Assembly (NCBI GenBank): GCA_949361645.1
Contig: OX442433.1
Span: forward strand, 2,207,879 to 2,271,878
Reading direction: 5' to 3'
DNA length: 64,000 nt
Source of the DNA: Spongilla lacustris
Lineage: Eukaryota; Porifera; Demospongiae; Spongillida; Spongillidae
The translations under genes were made by a program, and so were the position numbers. Under the pieces are notes generated by a model. That model was not told the DNA's origin. It saw only the letters and a program-made list of their open reading frames with translations, and searched no databases. Positions 9,338 to 21,300 of this stretch are shown here, in pieces (position 1 is the first letter of the stretch; each line of letters begins with the position of its first letter).

Positions 9338-11612
9338 CATCGTTTGAACGTTTTGTTGTATGTCCTGCTTGCAATTCTATATACAGTTTCAAAGACTGCA
9401 TTCGGATACAGCCTGACGGGAAAGAAATGCCTGCTACATGCAGGCATGTTGAGTATCCAAACCATCCAAAAGCCCATTTTAGGAATCCATGTGGAGCTGA
9501 CCTTCTAAGTTTAGTTTCACGGAACAAATCAAAGCCATCGTTACAAGCTAATAAGGAGTATTGTTATCAACATCTCACTGATGCTATTGGCTTGCTAATA
9601 AATCAGCCTAATTTCTTGGAAAAATGTGAGCAATGGCGAAATCGTGGTGGTGATTCTGAGTTGTTAAGTGACATATACGATGGAAAAATCTGGAAAGAAT
9701 TTCAGAACATTGATGAAAAGGAGTTCTTGTCTCTTCCTAACAACCTTGCTTTGGGTTTAGGATGTGATTGGTTCCAACCATATAAACATGTTACTTATTC
9801 AGTTGGTGTCCTGTATTTAGTCATCTTTAACCTACCAAGGGAGGAAAGATTTAAAATGGAAAATATAATTTTACTTGGTATAATTCCTGGCCCTTCTGAG
9901 CCAAAGAAAACAATGAACTCGTATTTAGGTCCTTTTGTGCAAGATTGCTTGAATTTTGGGAAGGTGTTGTAATCTGGCATAAACCATCACAATCATTTGT
10001 TACAATACGAATGGCATTGATTTGTGTCATGTGCGATATACCAGCAACGCGAAAAGTATGTGGGTTTGCTGGACACAGTGCAGTGCACGGATGCTCCAAG
10101 TGCTTTAAGGAGTTTAGGTCCGGTGTATTTGACAATAAACTAGATTATTCTGGGTTTGATAGAGACACTTGGGAACTCCGAACTCGTGATAGCTATAAAC
10201 TTCAGTCAGAACAATACTTAAGGGCAACAACAAAAACCATGAAACAGCAGGTGGTATCAGATTACGGTGTGCGATATTCCATCCTTGCCCAACTTCCATA
10301 CTTCAACATTGTAAGAATGCATGTGATAGACCCTATGCATAATGTTCTGCTTGGAACACCAAAGCATATGATGAATCTATGGACGGAGCAGAACATTCTA
10401 TCAAAAACTCAATTGAAAAACATATCAAATATGTCATCCAGAATTAATGTACCACGATGCATTGGAAGACTGCCATCAAAAATTGCATCAAGCTTTTCTG
10501 GTTTTACTGCGGACCAGTGGAAGAACTGGACAACTGTGTATTCAGCTGTATGTCTAAAAGACCAATTGCCTAGGAGTCATTTGCAATGTTGGCTTCTTTT
10601 TGTTCGAGGATGTTCAATTCTGGTTAGACGTGCAATTTTAAAATGCAGTGTTGTGGCTTCAGATGAATACCTAGTGCAGTTTTGTAAATCGTTTGAAGGA
10701 TTATATGGTGCTCAACATTGCACAATAAACATGCATTTACATTTGCACCTAAAAGATGTTGTACTTGATTATGGTCCTGTTTATGGGTTCTGTTGTTTTT
10801 CTTTTGAGCGCTACAATGGTATACTTGGTGATTATTTTACCAACAATCACAACATAGAAGTGCAGTTTATGAAGAAATTTTTGCTGCACCAGCAATCCAA
10901 GGCTCTTCATCTATCAAATGAATATGATGACATCTTAGTAAGATGCAGAGAGAAATGTATGACAGGCTCAATCTTACAGGGTACAAACATACACCAATTC
11001 TTTTATTCTTCAGCGAGAACTTGCATTGTCACCAATGACAAGGTTAAAGGAACTAGATTTTGGTGTACGTGTACAATCTATGGGAGAACTTCTTCCACCT
11101 ATTTATCCAAAATATATGCAACCTGAAATGATTGATCAACTTGCAGAATCATATATAAATATCTCTATACTGATTTCAATCCATTGTCAGTTCTTTACAA
11201 TATGTCCAGTAGGGCATCTATTTCAGGGTATGTTGTGCATTCCATAATGGCTAGGACCGATAAAGGTTCTATTATTTCGGCCCATTGGCCAGTAAAACAA
11301 GCAGATGGGTTGCAAGTTCATTCTGGAGATGGTAGTATTCTTTTTGGAGTAGTACAGTGTTTTGTGGAACACACCATAACAACTGACACCAATTCAAAGT
11401 CGCATATATTTGCACGGGTGAAATGGGCAAAACCTCATCGCCATCAATACTGGTTTGGCCAGTCGGCCACAGTGTGTGAACAACCATCAATATCTTGTTA
11501 CATTCCAGTTCAACGCATTATAGGTATCTGTGCTCATGCTAATTTAGAAGTACAGTTCAATGATTCTAAGGAAAATGTGTTTGTAGTAATCCCCTTCATC
11601 AGTTTCATGTAA

Positions 11613-12479
11613 AACAAATGGTTGTAAAATGTATGTTTAGTGTGATATCAATATTTTGATTCATTTGAGAAGAGAGCTGAGTGATGCATGGATGTCAGAG
11701 AGAAAGGAGGGAGTCGGAGGGAATGGGTAGTACAGATAGTGAAGGGATAGTGGAATTCGGAGTACATGGAGAAAGAATTAAGAGAAAGAAAGGTAGCCAG
11801 AGCCAGAGAGGAAGTAATTAATAGTCAATGTAGGACAGCAGTTAGATGCATGGCAGACCTTTGATTGCAGTATTAATATGAATCACATTCGTGCTAGTGA
11901 CAGTTTCTAAAGTATGATATTACAAGTATAACTACACTCCATACCAATACGAGAAAATTCAGCTAGTACTTCATTCAGCAATTGTGTACTATTTGATAAG
12001 TCTAGATAATAAATAGCAGGCATCAGTATATATTCTTCAAAATGTTATGCATCCGACTCTATTCCGTGGAATTTTTACACATATTGCCCCATCTTTTGTA
12101 TAGGGTTTATCCCAGCTTGTAATTGTGCGCCATTTTGTTTGCACTTGTAGCATTTCATGTTCACTGAAACTTAATTCCTTAAAATTTCCTGTATCTAGAT
12201 CTAATGATATAAAAAGAAATGTACCATTTGCATTGTAATTGTTTGACGTAATAAGCAACAAAGAGGGGGGACCTTGATGTGAAGTTGTTTCACCGCCTGC
12301 GTGTATTGTCTGAAGTGAATCATCAATCGGCAAAAAAAACTCACAATCTATTTGGACACAATTTTTCAAATTCAGAATTTGGCACTCAAATAAAAACTAC
12401 CCCCGCCATGGATACTTGCATATTACTGCCAGCAGAACGATTTATAAAAATATTATAATAAAGACAGCCATTATTTAAT
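11613..12479. other. No recognised gene; one 110-codon minus ORF (12037-12369)
   Basis: The minus-strand frame 12369-12037 starts MKNCVQIDCEFFLP and has balanced composition, but I recognise no domain and see no clear splice partners. It may be a fragment of the CACTA element's second gene or a chance frame. The rest is AT-rich without features. No CACTA terminus was identified. Confidence 0.3.
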
Positions 12480-12704
12480 TTACATAGAATACATAAACGA
12501 GCCTTCCGTACAGAGCCGACGCAGCCGAAGACTTGGAACGAGCCGTGCAAGTAGCGATATACGTGCAGCGAGTCTGTCAAGACACTTAATGGCTTCGTCT
12601 TCCCAACACCCGTATGTCTCCACTGCTAAAGGGATGCAGACCCAGCCCAAACGGTTGCATCTTGCATCGTTGGCGGCATGTGACATGACACATGACACCT
12701 CCAT
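12480..12704 (-). pseudogene. LINE fragment (C-terminal block of RLE-type LINE)
   Basis: The frame contains CNRLGWVCIPLAVETYGCW followed by LDRLAARIS. This resembles the end of RLE-bearing LINE proteins, which carry GW.CVPLAVE.YG.WG..A....SRLA.R. Related wording occurs on the + strand at 52.6 kb. Only about 50 residues remain, so it is a short truncated copy. Confidence 0.5.
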
Positions 12705-12792
12705 TTGGTAGTATTGTGTTCATTATAATAAAAATGGTGTGAAGAATTTGCACGGAAACGAGTAATACCTTAGCTACTTGCATACCTTTATT

Positions 12793-12824
12793 ATAGATAG
12801 TATAATATACTGTATACTATCTAT
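12793..12824. repeat. Perfect 12-bp inverted repeat, 8-nt loop
   Basis: ATAGATAGTATA at 12793-12804 pairs with TATACTATCTAT at 12813-12824. It lies about 100 bp upstream of the next gene. It may be a transposon relic; there is no evidence for a function. Confidence 0.7.
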
Positions 12825-12919
12825 GATTACATACATACTCTGGCATACAATTTAATTAAAATACGGCGGATATACTAGCATCGCGCGAAATTTGTACACG
12901 TGGTTGAACGCCGCGTAAA

Positions 12920-14691
12920 ATGGAGACACATGGATTCTATGGAAGATCAAGGCAAATCTCCCAGTCGCCAAAATCCGACTCACAGAACAAACTGGACATA
13001 CTAGTTGATGCAGTACAAGCAAATGCAGATGCCATTAAAGGAGTTGTGCAGAATATACAATTGATGTCGAAAGAGATAGATGAATTGAAAAGAAAGAATG
13101 CATGCACCATCACCGGCCACAACACCTCGTCTCGTGACTTCTAGATCTGTTTCAAAAAGGATTCCATCTGAACTAAGCGTGAGTTGTGGGTTGACGTTCC
13201 GTATGCTTATGCATGTATCTTGCCAAAATACAACTGCATGGCTACCGCCTTGAGTTGACCTTATAGACAGCGGTGAAATGTATCTACGCAAGCCTCACTG
13301 ATCAACAGCAGTTCAAAGTTGATGAACGGTAGTACGCATGCATCTTCGATGCCTGCATGAGCATTACACGTGACGTTTGTCTACATGTTATAGATACAGA
13401 AGCAGCCATAACCAACAAGTCACAGCATGGCTTTTGGATCAGCTGAAGAAATCATCTAAATTGGAACAATATAGTGAATTTCACACAAGTAATGACACAA
13501 AATTTTGTTGCCATTATTATTCATCTTGCAAACACTTGTGCAGGAGCGGTGTACCGCTACTACGAATCCAGACGCCGTCAATTTATGGATTCGCATCAAA
13601 GTCGAGAAAAGGCAGTGGCAGTGAATCAGAAGAACAGCACAAAACGGCGCTCCCAAAAGAATGTGGGTTCAAATGCTTCTGCATGTGTATAATGTTATCA
13701 CAAGTGAAAATCATAAATCGTGCAGCTTTACCTTAAACGACAAGCTGTTCTGAAGGATGCACATGAGAGATCAAAGTGGGCTGAAATAGATGCATCATAT
13801 ATGACTGATGAAAGCGATTGCGAGAATGACTTTAAGAGAGTAAAAGTAACTCACAAGCCTGCTTGGCGATCCAATTGTTAGCTTACTGATTATCTGTTAA
13901 ATTTCTTAGTTCCATTACATCAGTGTATTGTATTCTAAAGGGTTGAACAGGTTGATAGGGAAGTTGGATAGACGTCTAGCAGCTAAGAAAGAAACTGTGG
14001 AGTACTCAGGGTTCAAAGAAAAAGAAAGAGTGGCAGGGTTGGTTTCCCTTTCTGAAGCCCCAAAGAATGCTCCTGCATGGGCTTTTGACCCAAGTGATGC
14101 AGGTAAGGAAAGGCAGTACTTACAAACATTGATTTACAATCTCATTCCACAGTCGGAACAAATTCAACACCCCCACCAACCGTTGCTTCAACTTCAGGTA
14201 ACACCACTCCTTAAATGCACTGTGTATTAACGGTTGAAATGTTGTAAGCTGCTACATTTGCATGTATGCATGCAGATCTTGAATTCTCTCAATTCTATAC
14301 ATAGAATTGAAGTCAACTCCAACACAACGAAACCCGATAAAACCAAGGCACATACGCTATCGTAAGCATCTGCGATACCTTTTTTGTCACACAATACTAT
14401 TCTCTAATATCAGCTCAAAGCCGGGAGACAACAGAGACTGCAGTATTGTAAGTGATGTCAGCCTATACTATGTGTATTATCTTCATACCCCCTTTAGCAG
14501 CAAGAGTACAAAGCCCAGAGCATGCCTTCCTGATGTCAGTAGTTCAGATGAGCTCAGCAGCCCCGCAGCAAGGTATTATTCCACGCAATTAGGCTTTTGC
14601 TTCAATCTATTATTTGCAATATTATGTGTTCTTTAACAGGCCTTCTGCACCTTTACACCATTCATCTGAAGATGAATCGGAGTCGCTTTGA
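12920..14691 (+). CDS. Multi-exon gene of unknown function (11 exons)
   Basis: I do not recognise a named family, but a gene is well supported. Exons with consistent phase are 12920-13178, 13267-13328, 13394-13488, 13544-13662, 13726-13876, 13941-14102, 14153-14197, 14305-14361, 14414-14447, 14498-14572 and 14640-14691 (TGA). All introns are GT...AG. The N-terminus is a predicted coiled coil (LDILVDAVQ...EIDELKRK). Then come VTAWLLDQLKK, a basic VYRYYESRRRQ segment, WAEIDASYMTDESD, and PAWRSN joined to LNRLIGKLDRRL, ending in the acidic HSSEDESESL. The WRS...LN.L...LD wording recalls uncharacterised cnidarian and sponge proteins, some near transposons. A nuclear role is only a guess. In exon 1 the coiled-coil frame and the downstream frame differ by one base near 13095, so either a frameshift exists or translation starts at the ATG at 13098. 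Confidence 0.62.
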
Positions 14692-15349
14692 TCTTTATTC
14701 ACCAATCAATTCATCTGCTGACCAGTAAAGTCGCTACTGTACGTGATTCCTCACCTCTTAACTTTGCAGCACAAGTGTTCGAGAAAACAATCCTCGAATG
14801 TATTGATCGGATGGCGATAAACAATTTTGTTTATGTATATCACTATTTAACGCTCACCTTTGCATTATTTGACCAGCTTTTATGTGATATATAGCCGGCG
14901 TTGCTATTCCGCGAAGGTTTGATATGTACATTTTAATCCAGCTAGATTTATATACTTCTAGAAGTACATCGGTATTTTCAAGCCCTAGTCGGTAAGTCTG
15001 GGCATGCAGTTCCTTCCGTAGCACATATAAAATCATTTGCGTGGTGCATGAGGTAAGATATGGAATGGACAGGTTTGGTGAGATATAAATTCGGTTGTCC
15101 CTCTGACTTCTCAATGAGCTGCGCGTGGATTGAACGACAGTTTTGTATAGCTAGATAAGTGAACAATTCCTCCTAATATCCACATGACCGGAGACTATGC
15201 CCCCCAATATAGCCTATATACTACGCTATCTGTGCATAATACTTCCACCATTATCCCTCAACTTATACTACCCTCCAATAACAGTCTGAGCTTGTGTCTC
15301 ACACAGGGACTACTGTATTTTGAGTTAACTGAATGTTATCATACCAGGC
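14692..15349. other. No gene recognised
   Basis: Short frames only; no motif or splice support. The satellite array begins at the right edge. Confidence 0.5.
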
Positions 15350-18300
15350 CTAGTATCAGATACGCTTCACAACGGTCAGAGGCCTCACACTCAGCTGATG
15401 GCCCACGGATTATGTGACTTGGAGAGGGTAGCTATGTCAGGTGAGCACATGCTTATTATGCATTAAAGTACTTATATGTGCAAGTGTACATATAAGTATA
15501 TGGGACATAAGGCTTGTCAAATATGCTTCACAACGGTCAGAGGCCTCACACTGATGGACCACTAAAGGTCATGTGACTTGGAGAGGTGTGGCTACATGTG
15601 TATGTCAGGTGGGCAGATGCTTCTTATACATTCATGTACTTACATGTACATGTGTACTTTTTAATAACAGTCTGAGCTTGTCAGATATGCTTCACAATGG
15701 TCATATGATGGCCCACTCAAGGTCATGTGACTTGGAGAGGTGTGGCTATGTCAGGTGGGCTGATGCTTCTTATACATTCATGTACTTACATGCACATGTG
15801 TACTTTTTAGCGTATGGGACATAAAGCTTGTCAGATATGCTTCACAACGGTCAGAGGCCTCACACTGATGGCCCACTAAAGGTCATGTGACCTGGAGAGG
15901 TGTGGCTACGTACAGGTGGGCAGATTTTTCTTATACATTCAAGTACATACGTGTGCATGTGTACTTTTTAGTGTATGGGACATAGGACTTGTCAGATATG
16001 CTTCGCAATGGTCAGAGGCCTCACACTGATGGCCCACTACAGATCATGTGAATTAGAGAGGTGTGGCTTTATCAGGTGGGCAGATGTTTCTTATACATTC
16101 ATGTACTTACATGTACATGTGTACTTTTTAGTGTATGGGACGTAAGGCTTGTCAGATATGCTTCACAATGGTCATAGGCCTCACACTCATGGCCCACTCA
16201 AGGTCATGTGACTTGGAGAGGTGTGGCTATGTCAGGTGGGCAGATGCTTCTTATACATTCATGTACTTACGTGTACATGTGTACTTTTTAGTGTATGGGA
16301 CATAAGGCTTGTCAGATAAGCTTCACAATGGTCAGAGGCCTCACACTAATGGCCCACTACAAATCATGTGACTTAGAGAGTTGTGGTTATATCATGCAGG
16401 TGATCAGCATATGCTTATTATACATTCATGTACTTACAGTGTATGTACACATACATATGTACATGTGTACTTTTTAGTGTATGGGACATAAGGCTTGTCA
16501 GATATGCTTCACAACGGTCAGAGGCCTCACACTGATGAACCACGAAAGGCCATGTGACTTGGAAAGGTGTGGCTACATGTGTATGTCAGGTGGGCAGATG
16601 CTTCTTACATGTACATGTATACATTCATGTACTTACATGCACATGTATACTTTTTAGTGTATGTGATGTAAGGCTTGTCAGATATGCTTCACAATGGTCA
16701 TAGGCCTCACACTCATGGCCCACTCAAGGTCATGTGACTTGGAGAGGTGTGGCTATGTCAGGTGGGCAGATGCTTCTTATACATTCATGTACTTACATGT
16801 AGATGTGTACTTTTTAGTGTATGGGACATAAGGCTTGTCAGATATGCTTCGCAATGGTCAGAGGCCTCACACTGATGGCCCACTCAAGGTCATGTGACTT
16901 GGAGAGGTGTGGCTATGTCAGGTGGGCAGATGCTTCTTATACATTCATGAACTTACATGTACATGTGTACTTTTTAGTGTATGGGACATAAGGCTTGTCA
17001 GATATGCTTCACAATGGTCAGAGGCCTCACACTGATGGCCCACTACAGATCATGTGAATTAGAGAGGTGTGGCTTTATCAGGTGAGCATATGCTTATTAT
17101 ATATTCATGTACTTACATGTACATTAACATGTGTACTTTTTAGTGTATGGGACATAAGGCTTGTCAGATATGCTTCACAATGGTCAGAGGCCTCACACTG
17201 ATGGCCCACTCAAGGTCATGTGACTTGGAGAGGTGTGGCTACATGTTGTTGTCAGGTGGGCAGATGCTTCTTATACATTCATGTACTTACATGTAGATGT
17301 GTACTTTTTAGTGTATGGGACATAAGGCTTGTCAGATATGCTTCACAATGGTCAGAGGCCTCACACTCATGGCCCACTCAAGGTCATGTGACTTGGAGAG
17401 GTGTGGAGATGTCAGGTGGGCAGATGCTTCTTATACATTCATGTACTTACATGTAGATGTGTACTTTTTAGTGTATGGGACATAAGGCTTGTCAGATATG
17501 CTTCACAACGGTCAGAGGCCTCACACTGGTGACCCACTACAGATCATGTGACTTGGAGAGGTGTGGCTATGTCAGGTGAGCATATGCTTATTATACATTC
17601 ATGTACTTATGTACACATAAATATGTACATGTGTACTTTTTAGTGTATGGGACATAAGGCTTGTCAGATATGCTTCACAACGGTCAGAGGCCTCACACTG
17701 ATGGACCACTCAAGGTGATGTGACTTGGAGAGGTGTGGCTACATGTGTATGTCAGGTGGGCAGATGCTTCTTATACATTCATGTACTTACATGCACATGT
17801 GTACTTTTTAGTGTATGTGACGTAAGGCTTGTCAGATATGCTTCACAATGGTCAGAGGCCTCACACTGATGGCCCACTAAAGGTCATGTGACCTGGAGAG
17901 GTGTGGCTATACATGTATGAGGTGGGCAGATGATTCTTATACATTCATGTACTTACATGTACATGTGTACTTTTTAGTGTATGGGACATAAGGCTTGTCA
18001 GATATGCTTCACAACGGTCAGAGGCCTCACACTGATGGCCCACTCAAGGTCATGTGACTTGGAGAGGTGTGGCTATGTCAGGTGGGCAGATGCTTCTTAT
18101 ACATTCATGTACTTACATGTACATGTGTACTTTTTAGTGTATGGGACATAAGGCTTGTCAGATATGCTTCGCAATGGTCAGAGGCCTCACACTGATGGCC
18201 CACTCAAGGTCATGTGACTTGGAGAGGTGTGGCTATGTCAGGTGGGCAGATGCTTCTTATACATTCATGTACTTACATGTACATGTGTACTTTTTAGTGT

Positions 18301-21300
18301 ATAGGACATAAGGCTTGTCAGATATGCTTCACAATGGTCAGAGGCCTCACACTGATGGCCCACTACAGATCATGTGAATTAGAGAGGTGTGGCTTTATCA
18401 GGTGAGCATATGCTTATTATATATTCATGTACTTACATGTACATTAACATGTGTACTTTTTAGTGTATGGGACATAAGGCTTGTCAGATATGCTTCACAA
18501 TGGTCAGAGGCCTCACACTGATGGCCCACTCAAGGTCATGTGACTTGGAGAGGTGTGGCTACATGTTGTTGTCAGGTGGGCAGATGCTTCTTATACATTC
18601 ATGTACTTACATGTAGATGTGTACTTTTTAGTGTATGGGACATAAGGCTTGTCAGATATGCTTCACAATGGTCAGAGGCCTCACACTCATGGCCCACTCA
18701 AGGTCATGTGACTTGGAGAGGTGTGGAGATGTCAGGTGGGCAGATGCTTCTTATACATTCATGTACTTACATGTAGATGTGTACTTTTTAGTGTATGGCA
18801 CATAAGGCTTGTCAGTACGCTTCACAACGGTCAGAGGCCTCACACTGGTGACCCACTACAGATCATGTGACTTGGAGAGGTGTGGCTATGTCAGGTGAGC
18901 ATATGCTTATTGTACATTCATGTACTTATGTACACATACATTTGTACATGTGTACTTTTTAGTGTATAGGACATAAGGCTTGTCAGATATGCTTCACAAT
19001 GGTCAGAGGCCTCACACTGATGGCCCACTCAAGGTCATGTGACTTGGAGAGGTGTGGCTACATGTTGTTGTCAGGTGGGCAGATGCTTCTTATACATTCA
19101 TGTACTTACATGTAGATGTGTACTTTTTAGTGTATGGGACGGACGTAAGGCTTGTCAGATATGCTTCACAACGGTCAGAGGCCTCACACTGGTGACCCAC
19201 TACAGATCATGTGACTTGGAGAGGTGTGGCTATGTCAGGTGAGCATATGCTTATTATACATTCATGTACTTATGTACACATACATATGTACATGTGTACT
19301 TTTTAGTGTATGGGACATAAGGCTTGTCAGATATGCTTCACAACGGTCAGAGGCCTCACACTGATGGACCACTCAAGGTGATGTGACTTGGAGAGGTGTG
19401 GCTACATGTGTATGTCAGGTGGGCAGATGCTTCTTATACATTCATGTACTTACATGCACATGTGTACTTTTTAGTGTATGTGACGTAAGGCTTGTCAGAT
19501 ATGCTTCACAATGGTCATAGGCCTCACACTCATGGCCCACTCAAGGTCATGTGACTTGGAGAGGTGCGGCTATGTCAGGTGGGCAGATGCTTCTTATACA
19601 TTCATGTACTTACATGTAGATGTGTACTTTTTAGTGTATGGGACATAAGGCTTGTCAGATATGCTTCACAATGGTCAGAGGCCTCACACTCATGGCCCAC
19701 TCAAGGTCATGTGACTTGGAGAGGTGTGGCTATGTCAGGTGGGCAGATGCTTCTTATAAATTCATGTACTTACATGTAGATGTGTACTTTTTAGTGTATG
19801 GGACATAAGGCTTGTCAGATATGCTTCACAACGGTCAGAGGCCTCACACTGGTGACCCACTACAGATCATGTGACTTGGAGAGGTGTGGCTATGTTAGGT
19901 GAGCATATGCTTATTGTACATTCATGTAGTTATGTACACATACATATGTGTATAGGACATAAGGCTTGTCAGATATGCTTCACAATGGTCAGAGGCCTCA
20001 CACTGATGGCCCACTCAAGGTCATGTGACTTGGAGAGGTGTGGCTACATGTTGTTATCAGGTGGGCAGATGCTTCTTATACATTCATGTACTTACATGTA
20101 GATGTGTACTTTTTAGTGTATGGGACGGACGTAAGGCTTGTCAGATATGCTTCACAACGGTCAGAGGCCTCACACTGGTGACCCACTACAGATCATGTGA
20201 CTTGGAGAGGTGTGGCTATGTCAGGTGAGCATATGCTTATTATACATTCATGTACTTATGTACACATACATATGTACATGTGTACTTTTTAGTGTATGGG
20301 ACATAAGGCTTGTCAGATATGCTTCACAACGGTCAGAGGCCTCACACTGATGGACCACTCAAGGTCATGTGACTTGGAGAGGTGTGGCTACATGTGTATG
20401 TCAGGTGGGCAGATGCTTCTTATACATTCATGTACTTACATGCACATGTGTACTTTTTAGTGTATGTGACGTAAGGCTTGTCAGATATGCTTCACAATGG
20501 TCATAGGCCTCACACTGGTGACCCACTCAAGGTCATGTGACTTGGAGAGGTGTGGCTATGTCAGGTGGGCAGATGCTTCTTATACATTCATGTACTTACA
20601 TTGTACATGTAGATGTGTACTTTTTAGTGTATGGGACATAAGGCTTGTCAGATATGCTTCACAATGGTCAGAGGCCTCACACTCATGGCCCACTCAAGGT
20701 CATGTGACTTGGAGAGGTGTGGCTATGTCAGGTGGGCAGATGCTTCTTATACATTCATGTACTTACATGTAGATGTGTACTTTTTAGTGTATGGGACATA
20801 AGGCTTGTCAGATATGCTTCACAACGGTCAGAGGCCTCACACTGGTGACCCACTACAGATCATGTGACTTGGAGAGGTGTGGCTATGTCAGGTGAGCATA
20901 TTCTTATTATACATTCATGTACTTATGTACACATACATATGTACATGTGTACTTTTTAGTGTATGGGACATAAGGTTTGTCAGATATGCTTCACAACGGT
21001 CAGAGTCCTCACACTGATGGACCACTCAAGGTGATGTGACTTGGAGAGGTGTGGCTACATGTGTATGTCAGGTGGGCAGATGCTTCTTATACATTCATGT
21101 ACTTACATGCACGTGTGTACTTTTTAGTGTTTGTGACATAAGACTTGTCAGATATGCTTCACAATGGTCATAGGCCTCACACTCATGGCCCACTCAAGGT
21201 CATGTGACTTGGAGAGTTGTGGCTATGTCAGGTGGGCAGATGCTTCTTATACATTCATGTACTTACATGTACATGTGTACTTTTTAGTGTATGTGACATA

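Larger units (their letters stand above)
3636..11612 (+). pseudogene. CACTA/EnSpm-type transposase (Tnp2 + DUF4218-like), interrupted and frameshifted
   Basis: Exon 1 (3636-3768) encodes an N-terminal zinc finger (LCDHCG...FFEHKK) and ends at a GTAAGT donor. Exon 2 is 3831-3949. Exon 3 starts at 4599 and is split at 4883 by a gypsy element, resuming at 9343 in the same frame. Downstream lie RIQPDG, HVIDPMHNVLLG and CTINMHLHLHLKD with SFERYNGILG. These match the Tnp2 DDE transposase and the DUF4218 region of EnSpm/CACTA elements. A one-base shift occurs near 9940-9944, a 76-bp intron fits 10938-11013 (GTAAGA...TTCAG), and another shift lies near 11155. The last segment ends at 11612. The summed segments give roughly 900 residues, normal for the family. 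With one nested insertion and two frameshifts the gene cannot be active. Confidence 0.8.

Noticed and set aside
3223..12036. CACTA terminal inverted repeats
   Set aside because: Scattered CACTA/TAGTG words exist, but no pair with matching extended arms and target duplication was found.
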